DNA of 32,500 bases. Source: Prorocentrum cordatum (Eukaryota; Sar; Dinophyceae; Prorocentrales; Prorocentraceae). The translations under genes were made by a program, and so were the position numbers. The notes under the pieces are model-generated. The model saw only the letters and a list, made by a program, of their open reading frames with translations, was not told where the DNA came from and searched no databases. Within the stretch, counting starts at the first letter, position 1. Every line of letters starts with the position of its first letter. The stretch lies in assembly GCA_963575745.1 (NCBI GenBank), contig CAUYUJ010021065.1:60001-92500 (forward strand), in the 5' to 3' direction. Shown here one piece after another: positions 1 to 7,994 of the stretch.

Positions 1-243
1 AGCGCGAAGTTGGGAGCCCTTGGTGAAGCCACCAGGGGACAGGCTCAAGGGGGGGGATGCATCGCCCCCCAATCGCTCATTCACCACCGAGAGGGGCCCT
101 CTTCCCCCGCCCCACCCACGAGCGTGCGCATTCGCCACCAGGGGGCCTGTCGCCGACCTGTCGGCGATGCATCGCCGCTTCAAGCTCGGTGTGGCTCCCC
201 CCTGAACCAGATCCCCCCCCCTCACTCGGAAGTGAGAAGCTAA
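1..243. repeat. Uninterrupted copy of the repeat into which the retrotransposon inserted (empty-site paralogue)
   Basis: Positions 1-103 match 1572-1674 with one mismatch, and 104 onward match 25155 onward with several substitutions and small indels. The join at 99-103 (CTCTT) is exactly where the large element sits in the other copy. The unit holds a palindrome GGCGATGCATCGCC near 160-174 and a CTCAC/GTGAG hairpin near 221-236. The match is direct; calling it a pre-insertion site paralogue is inference. Confidence 0.9.
17..37. repeat. Triloop hairpin in the host repeat
   Basis: CCCT-TGGT-gaa-GCCA-(CC)-AGGG, with a T-G pair closing the loop and two extra bases on the 3' side. An identical copy lies at 1588-1608. 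Confidence 0.65.
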
Positions 244-1571
244 AGTAGGCTGGAGCATGAGAACCCTGACCGTGCAGGAGGCCATCGACGCGGGGATGGA
301 CGAGCTGGGCCGGCGCGAGGACGACCTCGACCAGCTGGTGCGCGAGCTGGCCCAGCGAGAGGGGGGCGCGGGGGGCCAGCCGGACGCCGCCGCCGGGGCG
401 GAGCTCGAGGAGAAGGTCGGGGGCAGCGTTCTGTTCGGTTCGGGGGGCAGTGCGGACCCAAGGGCTCCCACGAGGGTGCGAAGTTCTTCGCGCTGCGCGC
501 TTGGCGGGCCTCGTTCCTTCTCCCCTGCCTCCTCGTCCTCCTCTTCTCCCCTTCAGGGGTCGGCGCGAGAGCGCGAAGTTGTTCACGCTTCGCGCTTCGC
601 GGAGCGCGAAGCGCGAAGCTAGGAGCCCTAGGTTCTGTTCGGTTCGTGGGGCAATGCGGACCTGGGGAAGCCAGGGCACTGGTCGAAAACACGATGTGGG
701 AAGGGCGTCCCACGCTTAGGTGACAGACCCTTCTGACAAACGCTTGGGCACCCGAGTCTCCGTCGTCGAGGGCTGAGGCGGGCATTCCTCGCACGAGTTC
801 GCTGACTTGGCAGTGCCAGTGCTGCCACACTGAGCACAAAACAAAGCTTCACGAATGGCATTGGCCAGGGGCAACGTTAGAAGGGGATACACCTTAGGCG
901 ATGCTTAAGAAAACCTAAGTTTTCGGCCAGAGTCTCGATTATTCTTAACGTTTCAATGTAAATCATAAGATTTGAATAGAAATTTTGGGTTTTTATTGAA
1001 GTTCTGAGACTATGAATTTCTTAACCCATGATTTCTTAAGCATTTCGCAGGGTGTAGGCTCAGGGGGTTCGAGGTTCCAGGTTAGAGGATTTCAGGTGTT
1101 TTCGTCGGTTCCCGGCGTCTTTCAAGCCTCGCGATGCCTTCAGCGGCTGCGCCCCGTCGAGAGCGCTCTGGGGGGTGCCTGGGCTGTCCCGAACGCCCGT
1201 CGGACCCGAGCCCTGACCGTGAAGCCCAGGGGGGTCTCAACGCCCCAACCTTGGGGCGCGCCCCGGTGGCGCCGCTGGAGGTGGCGCCAGGGTGGGGTGT
1301 TGAGACCGCCTCAGACTGCTCGGGGGGCCTCTTGAGGCCAGCTGGGAAAGCTCGAGGGGCCCGCTGAGGCCAGCCAGGACTACCTGGGGGAGCGTCTGTG
1401 CGCAACCCGAGCCCTGACCATGCAGGAGGCAAGGGCGCCCTCGAGGGCGCGAAGTTATTCGCGCTTCGCGCTGCGCGGTTCGGCTCCGATTCTTCCTCGT
1501 CCTCCCCTTCTCCCCCGGGAGGCGCCGCGAGAGCGCGAAGTTGTTCGCACTTCGCGCTTCGCGCAGCGCGA
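244..1571. other. Gene-free mosaic of diverged GC-rich repeats
   Basis: No convincing gene. A short open stretch at 257-420 reads as a charged, helix-like peptide (around DELGRREDDLDQLVREL) and could be an exon fragment, but nothing confirms it. Phrases recur: CCCTGACCgTGCAGGAGGC-like text near 263 and 1412, TCTGTTCGGTTCG near 431 and 633. An AT-richer stretch at about 900-1050 differs from its surroundings and has no recognisable feature. Confidence 0.5.
470..635. repeat. GCGCGAAG/CTTCGCGC palindromic repeat cluster, copy 1
   Basis: Contains two blocks of GCGAAGTTnTTC(G/A)CGCTTCGCGC-like sequence, near 478 and 570, separated by a C/T-rich stretch. The arrangement matches 1425-1600 in order and spacing, so the two are diverged copies of one segment. 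Each block can fold back on itself. Confidence 0.7.
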
Positions 1572-1600
1572 ATCGCGAAGTTGGGAGCCCTTGGTGAAGC
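1425..1600. repeat. GCGCGAAG/CTTCGCGC palindromic repeat cluster, copy 2
   Basis: Same layout as 470-635: a GCGCGAAGTTaTTCGCGCTTCGCGC block near 1448, a C/T tract, then a second block near 1532, then GGGAGCCC. It runs into the target repeat of the large element. The frequent inverted GCGAAG/CTTCGC words suggest a mobile or hairpin-driven repeat family; its identity is unknown. Confidence 0.7.
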
Positions 1601-1674
1601 CACCAGGGGACAGGCTCAAGGGGGGGGATGCATCGCCCCCCAATCGCTCATTCACCACCGAGAGGGGCCCTCTT
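1572..1674. repeat. Left half of the interrupted target repeat
   Basis: Matches positions 1-103 with one difference. It ends in CTCTT at 1670-1674, immediately before the left LTR. The right half continues at 25155. Confidence 0.9.
1670..1674. repeat. Target site duplication, left copy (CTCTT)
   Basis: CTCTT precedes the left LTR, the same five bases follow the right LTR at 25150-25154, and a single copy is present in the uninterrupted paralogue at 99-103. Five base pairs is the usual duplication made by copia-type integrases. Confidence 0.9.
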
Positions 1675-2016
1675 AGTAAATATGCTCCTCTCCGCCTCAT
1701 CTTCATTCTGCTTTTCACATCAGTTGCTTTGCTGCGCACTGTGTGACTATAACGTATACTGCATTCTGCAGCAATCTGTTTGCTCAAAGGAGATAAAAAT
1801 GAGCGTGCTGGCCCGCACGCGCGCGCCGAGGGGTCGCTCCTTCGTCGTAGTGTCGTCGGCCGGCCGGCCTCCTCACTTACGATTCCTGATAGAGTTCATT
1901 TGCTTACCGGTTACTTGTCTTATCGATGTCTCATCCCGTACCTTCTACCACTGAGCAGAGTGAACACGAGACCTTAATTCCTTTGTCATCTTACCCCGAT
2001 TCTCAGAGGAAAGACT
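1675..2016 (+). repeat. 5' LTR (342 bp)
   Basis: Aligns end to end with 24806-25149 at about 94 percent identity with small indels. It begins AGTAAATATG and ends GAAAGACT, so its short inverted termini are AGT/ACT. It contains the start codon at 1926 of the Gag frame. A TTTT-containing stretch near 1709 could serve a dinoflagellate-type promoter, but no promoter can be assigned from sequence alone. Confidence 0.93.
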
Positions 2017-2363
2017 GGCTATCAGCCGAAAGCGGCGACATAGCCGATACGGGTTTGAATCAGCCAGGAAACTGGTTTTCCGACGAACCCCGCGACTTAG
2101 TCGCTACGGGTATGAGCTATGATGAGACATATGAAATGTCCGTCACTTCGCGAAACACTGAACAGCAAATTGTACAACGCGACGGACATGAACTACAGGA
2201 GAGCGGCTCGGGGCAGGGCCGCCTTCCTCCTTCTAGTATCGCCTATCGGGTCTCTCGGGGTAGAAGTAGCGGGGACTTGTCGGAATATGATTATCCCTCT
2301 AGAGCTCCGATCCGTGATCGCGAACAAACCCCAGACCCGCATAGACGGAATGGCATAACATAA
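1926..2363 (+). pseudogene. Start of the Gag-pol frame, initiating inside the LTR
   Basis: An ATG at 1926 opens 145 codons. The first 30 (MSHPVPSTTEQSEHETLIPL and on) lie in the LTR and the frame then runs through the primer-binding site. The same ATG and reading frame exist in the 3' LTR with one conservative change. The frame meets TAA at 2361-2363, but the same frame is open again from 2364 and joins the next segment, so this stop interrupts a longer protein. The product is polar, acidic and Ser/Thr-rich with no known domain. Starting here rather than at 2391 is favoured because no other ATG gives the continuous frame. Confidence 0.6.
2016..2028 (+). promoter_or_regulatory. Candidate primer-binding site
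   Basis: TGGCTATCAGCCG starts at the last base of the 5' LTR. TGG pairs with the CCA end of a tRNA, and TATCAG recalls the initiator-Met site of plant copia elements (TGGTATCAGAGC), but the extra C makes the match imperfect. The site also folds on itself (GGCT-ATC-AGCC). The primer tRNA is not identified. Confidence 0.5.
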
Positions 2364-2760
2364 AGATCGAGACTAGGAGCATTCTCGTCTTTGATCGCCG
2401 AATCCTCGGAGACGATAAGTCCTATCCCGATTGCTACAGAGACAATCGTGCTGGCCGCTGGTGAAGCCAGTGGGTCGGGAGAAGTTCGCGAGTCCACAGG
2501 CGTGTGCCCCAGCGCCCCAGACGGATGGGGAGGCACGAGTGGGACTCCTCCCATCCCAATAGCATTGAACGGACAGTTCGGGCAAGATCGTGACGAGCCA
2601 CTCGACAGAGATCATGCGATAAACTCCATGGAAGAAGATTTCGAATACGCCAACAGAGGAGTGTCTCTGAGCCAAGACTTGTCCTTGATAGTGGATGCAG
2701 ACCACCCCGCCCAAGGCGAGCGGTGGTCCCCAGATGGCTCAGATGCTCATACAAGTGACC

Positions 2761-2778
2761 TGACGCCTCAGGCGGTCA
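2761..2778. repeat. Triloop hairpin
   Basis: TGA-CGCC-tca-GGCG-(G)-TCA: one extra base on the 3' side, inside the Gag N-terminal frame. Confidence 0.55.
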
Positions 2779-2917
2779 AGGCTGATATCGAACATCAATC
2801 TCAGGCGAAGCACGATAGAGAGCCCACAGGACGGACTCTTGCACCTCAACTCAAGAAACAGAGGAACGAGGATTACGATTTGAACGATTCACCGCTTCAG
2901 GAAGGATTATATCGTTC

Positions 2918-2941
2918 TGCCGTCGCCTCAGGCGATGGGCA
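2918..2941. repeat. Triloop hairpin
   Basis: TGCC-(G)-TCGCC-tca-GGCGA-(TG)-GGCA: a 1x2 internal loop, net one extra base on the 3' side. Confidence 0.55.
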
Positions 2942-4072
2942 ACCCTCGATACCGGCTGTTGTTGAGGATGAAGGAATGGTTGAACAACCAGCTTCGTATA
3001 CTGAGCTAATAAGACAGGATGGAAGGGATGAGGAGCTTCGAGAGGTACCAAAAGCCCCAGAAAGCATGTGCACACGTCCCAGATCGAACTCTTCGAGTAG
3101 GGTAAGACCTAAGATACCAAGATCAGGAGCTCGGTCTGCTTCAAGGAGCAACAGTATTATATCCATGCTTGATACATGCTGGAACTGGAGCCCCGACTGC
3201 ACGCCGCAGGCGGAGAGCAGATGCCCGGGGAATGCCCACAAGCCAGATGGAGCTTGTAGACGTCCAGTGTGTAAGAGTTGCTCGGATGTGTGTCCCACTT
3301 GTAGCAATCAATGGTTGTGTGTAGATTGTCTTTCCATGAGTGAGCATAACTGTGCATTTCTTCTCATGCAAGCCATGCAGAATCGGGCTAGATTTGTTGA
3401 GGCTAAGACTCAGCAGGAGTTCCTGACGCGCGAGGAGCAGAGGGCCGAGAAGGCTCGACTCGATCGAGAAGAGATGACCACAACCATCGAGGAAGTTCGG
3501 AAGACGTTCGAGGCTGAAAGACTTGCCCTGGCGAAGGCTGCCAGAGAGCGAGAACGGGAGTTGGTGGAACACGTGCGCCATCAATCCGCGGTCGCTATGC
3601 GGCAAGCGGAGGAAGAAGCCAAGAACCGTTGCGCCGAGATGGTGGCTTCCGAACGACAGGCCGTTGTAACGGCGACTAATCAATCTGTTGATGCCGAGGC
3701 CGTCTCCGCAGCTTTTGCGGCGGCTAGAGTAGAAGGGGGGAAAATTGCTACAGCCAGGGCAGAACGAGAGAAGCAGGAGCTTCAAGAGTAACTCAAAATT
3801 GCCAGGCTGGAAGTATCTAGTACCCAAATTGCAGCTGCGACAAGAGTCGATCTGATAAAGAAACAAAGAGAATACTTCATATTGCATGATAATGCTAGAG
3901 CATCCCTTCAGCAAGTGCAACTAACCGACGTCGCGCGCCCATCGGCTATGCCGATTGGGGAAAGTGGGGGAACCTTGCCAGCGGCCCAGCCGTCCGGCGC
4001 ATCGCCCTCACGAGAACAAGTGGATTTGATAACCGTGGGAAGCGTGATGCCGCCTTTGCCGAGGAGAGGGCT

Positions 4073-4291
4073 GTGCCTCAGCCGCAACCCGCGAAAGGGG
4101 CTGGTGAGGAACAATGTTCGGTCAGTTCGAACCCAAAAGTCGGGGGCTGCGCCGCTTGTGGAAAGCCGGGCTGCAACGACCACTTTGACACGAATACGAG
4201 AAGATGTTCGAAGTGCACTCAGATAAAAGAGCTTGCCAGCTGGACAGGAGAAATGAGACGAGCAGTGGAGGAGACGCAGTGCCGACAGTGA
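4073..4291 (+). pseudogene. Second small zinc-binding segment in a shifted frame
   Basis: The protein-like reading moves to another frame for 72 codons. It contains CAACGKPGCNDHF and RRCSKC followed by a Trp and a late CR, a Cys4-type pattern that loosely recalls Stc1-like zinc modules. The reading returns to the original frame near 4290 (DFRALQQMLLDECS onward). The frame changes are either decay or sequence error. Function unknown. Confidence 0.4.
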
Positions 4292-4664
4292 CTTTCGGGC
4301 CCTACAGCAAATGCTCCTTGACGAATGCAGTGCACAGAGGGCGAAGGAGCAAACTGAGGAACAGACTCTAGCACCGGCACCTGCATCAGGAAGAGACACG
4401 ATGAAGCTCCAAGCTGTCATCGCTAAGCCCTTCCCACATGGGGAAACGGAAAAGGACAGAACAATGAAATCGAGTTCGTTTGAGTCCCGCAAGATGCGCC
4501 CAAAAGACCTGCCATGAGACCTCATTATACTGTCCCCGGTCCTGCAAGCGAAGGTCCGGCCAAGCCTGGTGCCTCCGAGCATGGCGCACCAATCAGGATG
4601 AAGCTCACAGGAGATTGAAGGAAATAATTACGTTAACTTTCATCCGTTCTCTAAGGACGGACCT
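4292..4664 (+). pseudogene. Gag linker, broken
   Basis: Same frame as the upstream and downstream Gag segments, with a TGA at 4515-4517 and another TGA near 4599. It reads as charged, Glu/Lys/Ser-rich linker (MLLDECSAQRAKEQTEEQ, then FESRKMRPKDLP). No domain recognised. It leads without a frame change into the long open stretch at 4665. Confidence 0.4.
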
Positions 4665-6569
4665 GTGAGACCGTCAACGGCTCAGCCGTTAGACAACGAT
4701 ATGGATCATGCGCCAGCGGCGCAGCCGCCGGGCGGAGCGGGGAAGGATAATGATGGTGACGACAGTAGTATCGCGTCGAGTACTCACACTCTATCGGCAC
4801 TGAATGATGCTTTTCGCGATCCGCCAGACAAGCCGTCTCCCGGGAGTCCGGGGGGACCTGGGCCCCCAGGCGAAGGAGGCGGTGGCGGCGGCCCTCCAGG
4901 CTCACGAGGACCAAATGATCCGGGAGGTCTAGATGAGAGTACCCCTCTGGATCAATGGAGGCAAGTTGGAAACAATCAGAAGGTTGATCTGATGGACATT
5001 TCTGATGTTACAAACATACGGGAGTGGCAAATGCATGCAGTTCGCGCCATTGCTGGATCTTCCCCAGAGATTCAGCTAGCACAGCATTGGATTATGGAAG
5101 CTATGAACCCAGCTGTGGATGATCAGCAGCTGAGAAATGCTGGTCGGTTCCAACGTCTTGACGTCATGATCGCCACAAGTCTGATGGAGAAATTCAGCAA
5201 AACGAGAAATAATCACAAGTTGCCCAATCATCACATCCACTCCCTTCAACAGATCAGTCGGATGGAGTTTGGCGCCCAGGCTGAAGAGAGACACTTGACG
5301 GGGCGCGATATGATTCGAGCCATTTGCCACTGGTGCTCTGTTCGATCGGAGTTGGGTCAGCGTCGCATCTCGCGTGATAGATTTGAAGTAATCATAAACC
5401 CTGATCACCCTGATGCCGACTTATACCATTTCTACAATGAATGGACATATGTTTATCAACATTTATATGGGTTTCGACCTCCATCTGACGAAATGCGAGC
5501 CTCGATTCATGCACACTTCATTGAGCAGTGTAGGAAGCCCAAGAAGCTATCATTCGCTTGTCAGATTTATGACATGTCCAAAGATAGATTGGGAGCAGGA
5601 GTGAAATTCTATGAGTGGCTTATGAGTGAAATTGACTCGTTGATGTTGCGCGACAAGGAAGACTGGAACATCAATGTGCATAAGAGTACCCTGAATCCAC
5701 GTGCTCGGCAGGCCCGATTGGGCGGAGGTGGGAGTAACAACAATGACAATCGTCGAAATGCCAGCGGTAAAGCCGCTCCGGTAGAGGTGACAGCTCGACT
5801 AGGCAAACCCACAGACGTCATGAAGAGCGGATTGACTAATGGCGAGACAACGTGCAAATATGTACGTAAGGGCCAGGCCTGCCCGTGCGCAGGCCAGGGT
5901 TGCCCTTTTAACCATAAGAAGCCCAAGGCTGCCGCGCCGGCCCAGTCGGTCGCGGGAACTAAGTCTAATGCTGCTCCAGCCCAAAACAAGAATCCCAGAG
6001 GGAGTCATGGCGAGCCCGAAGGCCGAGGGCGAAAGGGGCAGAGCCGTTCACAGACCCCTGCGGGGGGACGAGGGAAGGGAGCACAGCAGAGAAATCGGAG
6101 TCAATCTAATCGATCGCGTGGGAAAGAGAGCAAGCTACCATGTTGCGCTTACTCGCGCGACCCCAAGAACTGTTGCGGACCAGAGGATGGTTGCTATAAA
6201 GAGCATAGAGGATTGACCGGCGCTGAGAAGCTTAAACGCGACAAGTACGAACAAGCGAAGCTTGATTCGGGGCAATCCCTGGGGTGCGAGCATTCTGTTA
6301 AACAAGCCAATGCCGCAGCCGCTAATGTTTCGTCGTCAGCGGGCAATTGTGGCTCGAGAGCCACCAGCAGTAACTCCGAAAGACGCAAGAAAGATGGAGA
6401 CAATAATAAAGGCAAAAGGCAAAGGCAAAGACATGATCTGTCGTTCTTTCAGGGATACAGACAAATGTTTGCGCGGCAAGGATTGTTTGTTTGCCCAGAC
6501 CACACCTGGTCATCCGTGACATTGGCTCCGCACTGGCGGCTCAGCCGCCAGTGCAGGAGGACTGACTGA
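4665..6569 (+). CDS. gag: Gag capsid-like domain with CCCH zinc fingers
   Basis: An uninterrupted stretch of 634 codons. Residues about 1-85 are acidic and Gly/Pro-rich (GGPGPPGEGG). Residues about 90-345 form an alpha-helical domain with the wording of dinoflagellate copia capsids (IREWQMHAVRAIAG; GRFQRLDVMIATSLMEKF; LTGRDMIRAICHWC; GVKFYEWLMSEIDSLM). Two CCCH fingers follow: C-x8-C-x6-C-x3-H at 5853-5915 and the same spacing at 6144-6206, separated by basic RG/SR-rich linker that should bind RNA. These replace the CCHC knuckle of most copia Gags. A third finger continues in another frame. The first ATG of this stretch is not necessarily the start, as the frame is open upstream. Capsid assignment is by family resemblance. 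Confidence 0.8.
   Translation: MRPSTAQPLDNDMDHAPAAQPPGGAGKDNDGDDSSIASSTHTLSALNDAFRDPPDKPSPGSPGGPGPPGEGGGGGGPPGSRGPNDPGGLDESTPLDQWRQVGNNQKVDLMDISDVTNIREWQMHAVRAIAGSSPEIQLAQHWIMEAMNPAVDDQQLRNAGRFQRLDVMIATSLMEKFSKTRNNHKLPNHHIHSLQQISRMEFGAQAEERHLTGRDMIRAICHWCSVRSELGQRRISRDRFEVIINPDHPDADLYHFYNEWTYVYQHLYGFRPPSDEMRASIHAHFIEQCRKPKKLSFACQIYDMSKDRLGAGVKFYEWLMSEIDSLMLRDKEDWNINVHKSTLNPRARQARLGGGGSNNNDNRRNASGKAAPVEVTARLGKPTDVMKSGLTNGETTCKYVRKGQACPCAGQGCPFNHKKPKAAAPAQSVAGTKSNAAPAQNKNPRGSHGEPEGRGRKGQSRSQTPAGGRGKGAQQRNRSQSNRSRGKESKLPCCAYSRDPKNCCGPEDGCYKEHRGLTGAEKLKRDKYEQAKLDSGQSLGCEHSVKQANAAAANVSSSAGNCGSRATSSNSERRKKDGDNNKGKRQRQRHDLSFFQGYRQMFARQGLFVCPDHTWSSVTLAPHWRLSRQCRRTD
4673..4694. repeat. Triloop hairpin
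   Basis: GTC-AACGGC-tca-GCCGTT-(A)-GAC, at the start of the capsid-containing frame. A related one follows at 4711-4734 (CGCC-GCGGC-gca-GCCGC-GGCG with a small internal loop). Confidence 0.7.
6262..6519 (+). pseudogene. Third CCCH finger of Gag, frame-shifted and mutated
   Basis: In the frame one base over from the main Gag stretch, 6439-6498 reads CRSFRDTDKC, LRGKDC, LFAQ: C-x8-C-x5-C-x3 followed by Gln (CAG at 6496-6498) where the family has His. The spacing is that of a Tis11-type CCCH finger. A frame change between about 6300 and 6430 is needed to connect it to fingers 1 and 2. The lost His would abolish zinc binding. Confidence 0.65.
6531..6553. repeat. Perfect 10-bp triloop hairpin
   Basis: CACTGGCGGC-tca-GCCGCCAGTG, no bulge. 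It lies between the third CCCH finger and the linker, and marks one edge of the region whose coding strand is uncertain. Confidence 0.8.
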
Positions 6570-7239
6570 TATAAGTTTGTTAAGGATACTCTTTCTTGTC
6601 TTCCTTGCTCGACGGACGCGGCGAAGTCCGCGTCGGTGAAGCCGGAAGCGGGGGGGCCGGGAGAGATCCACTGACCAGCTTGGGTGCCATCGCGCGCCCC
6701 GCCCCGTCGATTCGGGGCTTCCCCGGGCAGAAACAGGCCGGCCCTAAGTCTTTGAAGGCCTCTAGAGATGCCAGCGGAGGAGTCTACGGGAATCCCTCTG
6801 GTGGAGAGTTTCACCACGAATGCAGGGGACAGGTCGAGAGCCTTGTCCAGGTCCTTGCGAATTTCCTGCATCCTGTCTCTCGGGGCGCTATAAAGAAGTA
6901 CTGGAGCGTCCCCACCAGTAAGAGTTGCATCCGATCTCAGATGACGGGTCGGAGCACGCTCCGTGTCCGATTTGACCCCTCTACTGAGGGGCCCGCCATC
7001 GCTTGGAGGAAGGCGCGTCGCCACGACTTGAAAGAGTTGCCTCCAAGTGCAAACGACAGGTGGAAATTCCCAGGAGAGATGCGCCGACAGATGCCTACTC
7101 AGTCGAGGGCGTCTGCTGCGGAGGCCTTGATCAGGGCGTCAGACCTGCAAGATGAAGTCTGGCACCTCTGGTTGAGGACCGAGGGGGGGGGGGGGGCGAG
7201 GGCCCACGCGGCACAGCCGCTGCGGGGTGCACAGACAAG
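6570..7239. other. Linker between Gag fingers and protease; coding strand uncertain
   Basis: The plus strand has an open stretch at 6596-7264 but with little protein-like order. The minus strand has one at 6449-7024 with more natural wording (APVLLYSAPRDRMQEIRKDL; LDLSPAFVVKLSTRGIP). A 13-G run near 7185-7197 and a GACGCGG/CCGCGTC hairpin at 6615-6634 lie here. In related polyproteins this stretch is a poorly conserved linker. Either the plus frame is scrambled by indels or a segment has been inverted. Confidence 0.35.
7203..7226. repeat. Triloop hairpin
   Basis: CCCAC-GCGGC-aca-GCCGC-(T)-GCGGG with one outer mismatch, just upstream of the protease. Confidence 0.55.
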
Positions 7240-7821
7240 GATGCTGCGTATCCTGGAGCGCTGAGCTTTATTATAGATACAGGGTGTGGGTATAACCATA
7301 TAGCGGAGAGATATATTAGAAGTGCAGGTGCAATGATATTGATTCGAAAGCTTCCGCAATCGATCACTCTGAATGCTGCTGGGGGAGAGTCGAAGGCCCT
7401 CGGTTCAGGTCGCATCGCATGCCCTAAATTTGAGGGTGGTAGTTTTAACGCTTTGGTCATGCCGGAGACTCCGCGCGTGATTTCGGTAGGAGAGCGGTGC
7501 ATGGATCACGGCTTTAGTTTCTTCTGGCCAGCTGGCCGAAGACCCTACCCATTGTTGCCCAACGGTCAAAGAGTGGACCTGATCGTTGAGGGCAAGATAC
7601 CATACTTGACCCTTTCAGGCAAAGAGGCGCTGGGTCAGTGGATGTGTGCGGTTGCCGCTGGGGAGGGTGAGCCTCCCGAGCGGTGGTGTGGCGTGACGCC
7701 GGGCGCCGAGGCATTCCTGGACCGTGGAATCTGCGGGAGGCCCTTCGCCCCATGCTGTCCAGACTCGCGTAACCATAGACCTGCATACACGTGGGTTGAT
7801 TGGTGCCCACAGCTACGTTGA
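7240..7821 (+). pseudogene. Retropepsin-like aspartic protease
   Basis: The frame reads AAYPGALSFIIDTGCGYNHI from about 7243, with the Asp-Thr-Gly catalytic triplet of retropepsins at 7276-7284, preceded by hydrophobic residues as expected. It continues with ITLNAAGGESKALGSGRI and RVISVGERCMDHGFSFFWP, then LLPNGQRVDLIVEGKIPYL, typical of the segment that follows the protease in dinoflagellate copia polyproteins. It would cut the polyprotein into its parts. The frame closes with TGA at 7819-7821; the next piece resumes in other frames. The upstream edge is uncertain because of the G-run. Confidence 0.75.
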
Positions 7822-7994
7822 CGGACGGCCGACTGAGATCGCGCCCGTTTTTCCGTCCTCATTAGAGTCTGCGGATACTATCACTTATTTCGATTATTCG
7901 CCTCGAAAGGCTAGCGAAAGCGGTTGGAATCGGACGCCGACCGGCATTGCTGCCTCTAAGAGTCTCCTAACTTTGCCCTGCCACGGTCAAGCCG
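7822..7994 (+). pseudogene. Protease-integrase linker
   Basis: Between the protease and the integrase frames the best reading lies in a third frame (open from 7724 to 8065), with phrases such as SSLESADTITYFDYSPRKASES. No domain is recognised. Two frame changes are required to connect the flanking domains. Confidence 0.3.

Larger units (their letters stand above)
2364..4226 (+). pseudogene. Gag N-terminal region: cysteine-rich zinc-binding module plus coiled coil
   Basis: One frame runs from 2364 to 4226, broken only by TAA at 3789-3791. The first part is acidic and disordered. At about 3178-3355 is a cysteine/histidine cluster (CRRPVCKSCSDVCPTC, then LCVDC and HNC) that could bind two zinc ions, resembling a B-box. 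It is followed at about 3360-3870 by a long Glu/Arg/Ala-rich helix with heptad-like spacing, a predicted coiled coil that continues past the stop. Zinc module then coiled coil is the layout of TRIM-like proteins; here it probably serves Gag self-assembly. No RING finger is visible. Assignment to Gag rests on position and on the shared frame with the capsid segment downstream. Confidence 0.6.

Noticed and set aside
42-49. GGCTCAAG resembling the 3' end of the dinoflagellate spliced leader
   Set aside because: Only eight bases match and the upstream part of the leader is absent; the word lies inside a GC-rich repeat.
77-839. Long minus-strand open frames of about 200 codons
   Set aside because: Arg/Pro/Ala-rich text typical of GC-rich repeat shadows; the same composition occurs in several frames.
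3140-3920. Minus-strand frame of 259 codons opposite the coiled coil
   Set aside because: It is the complement of a strongly coding plus frame and has no conserved wording of its own.
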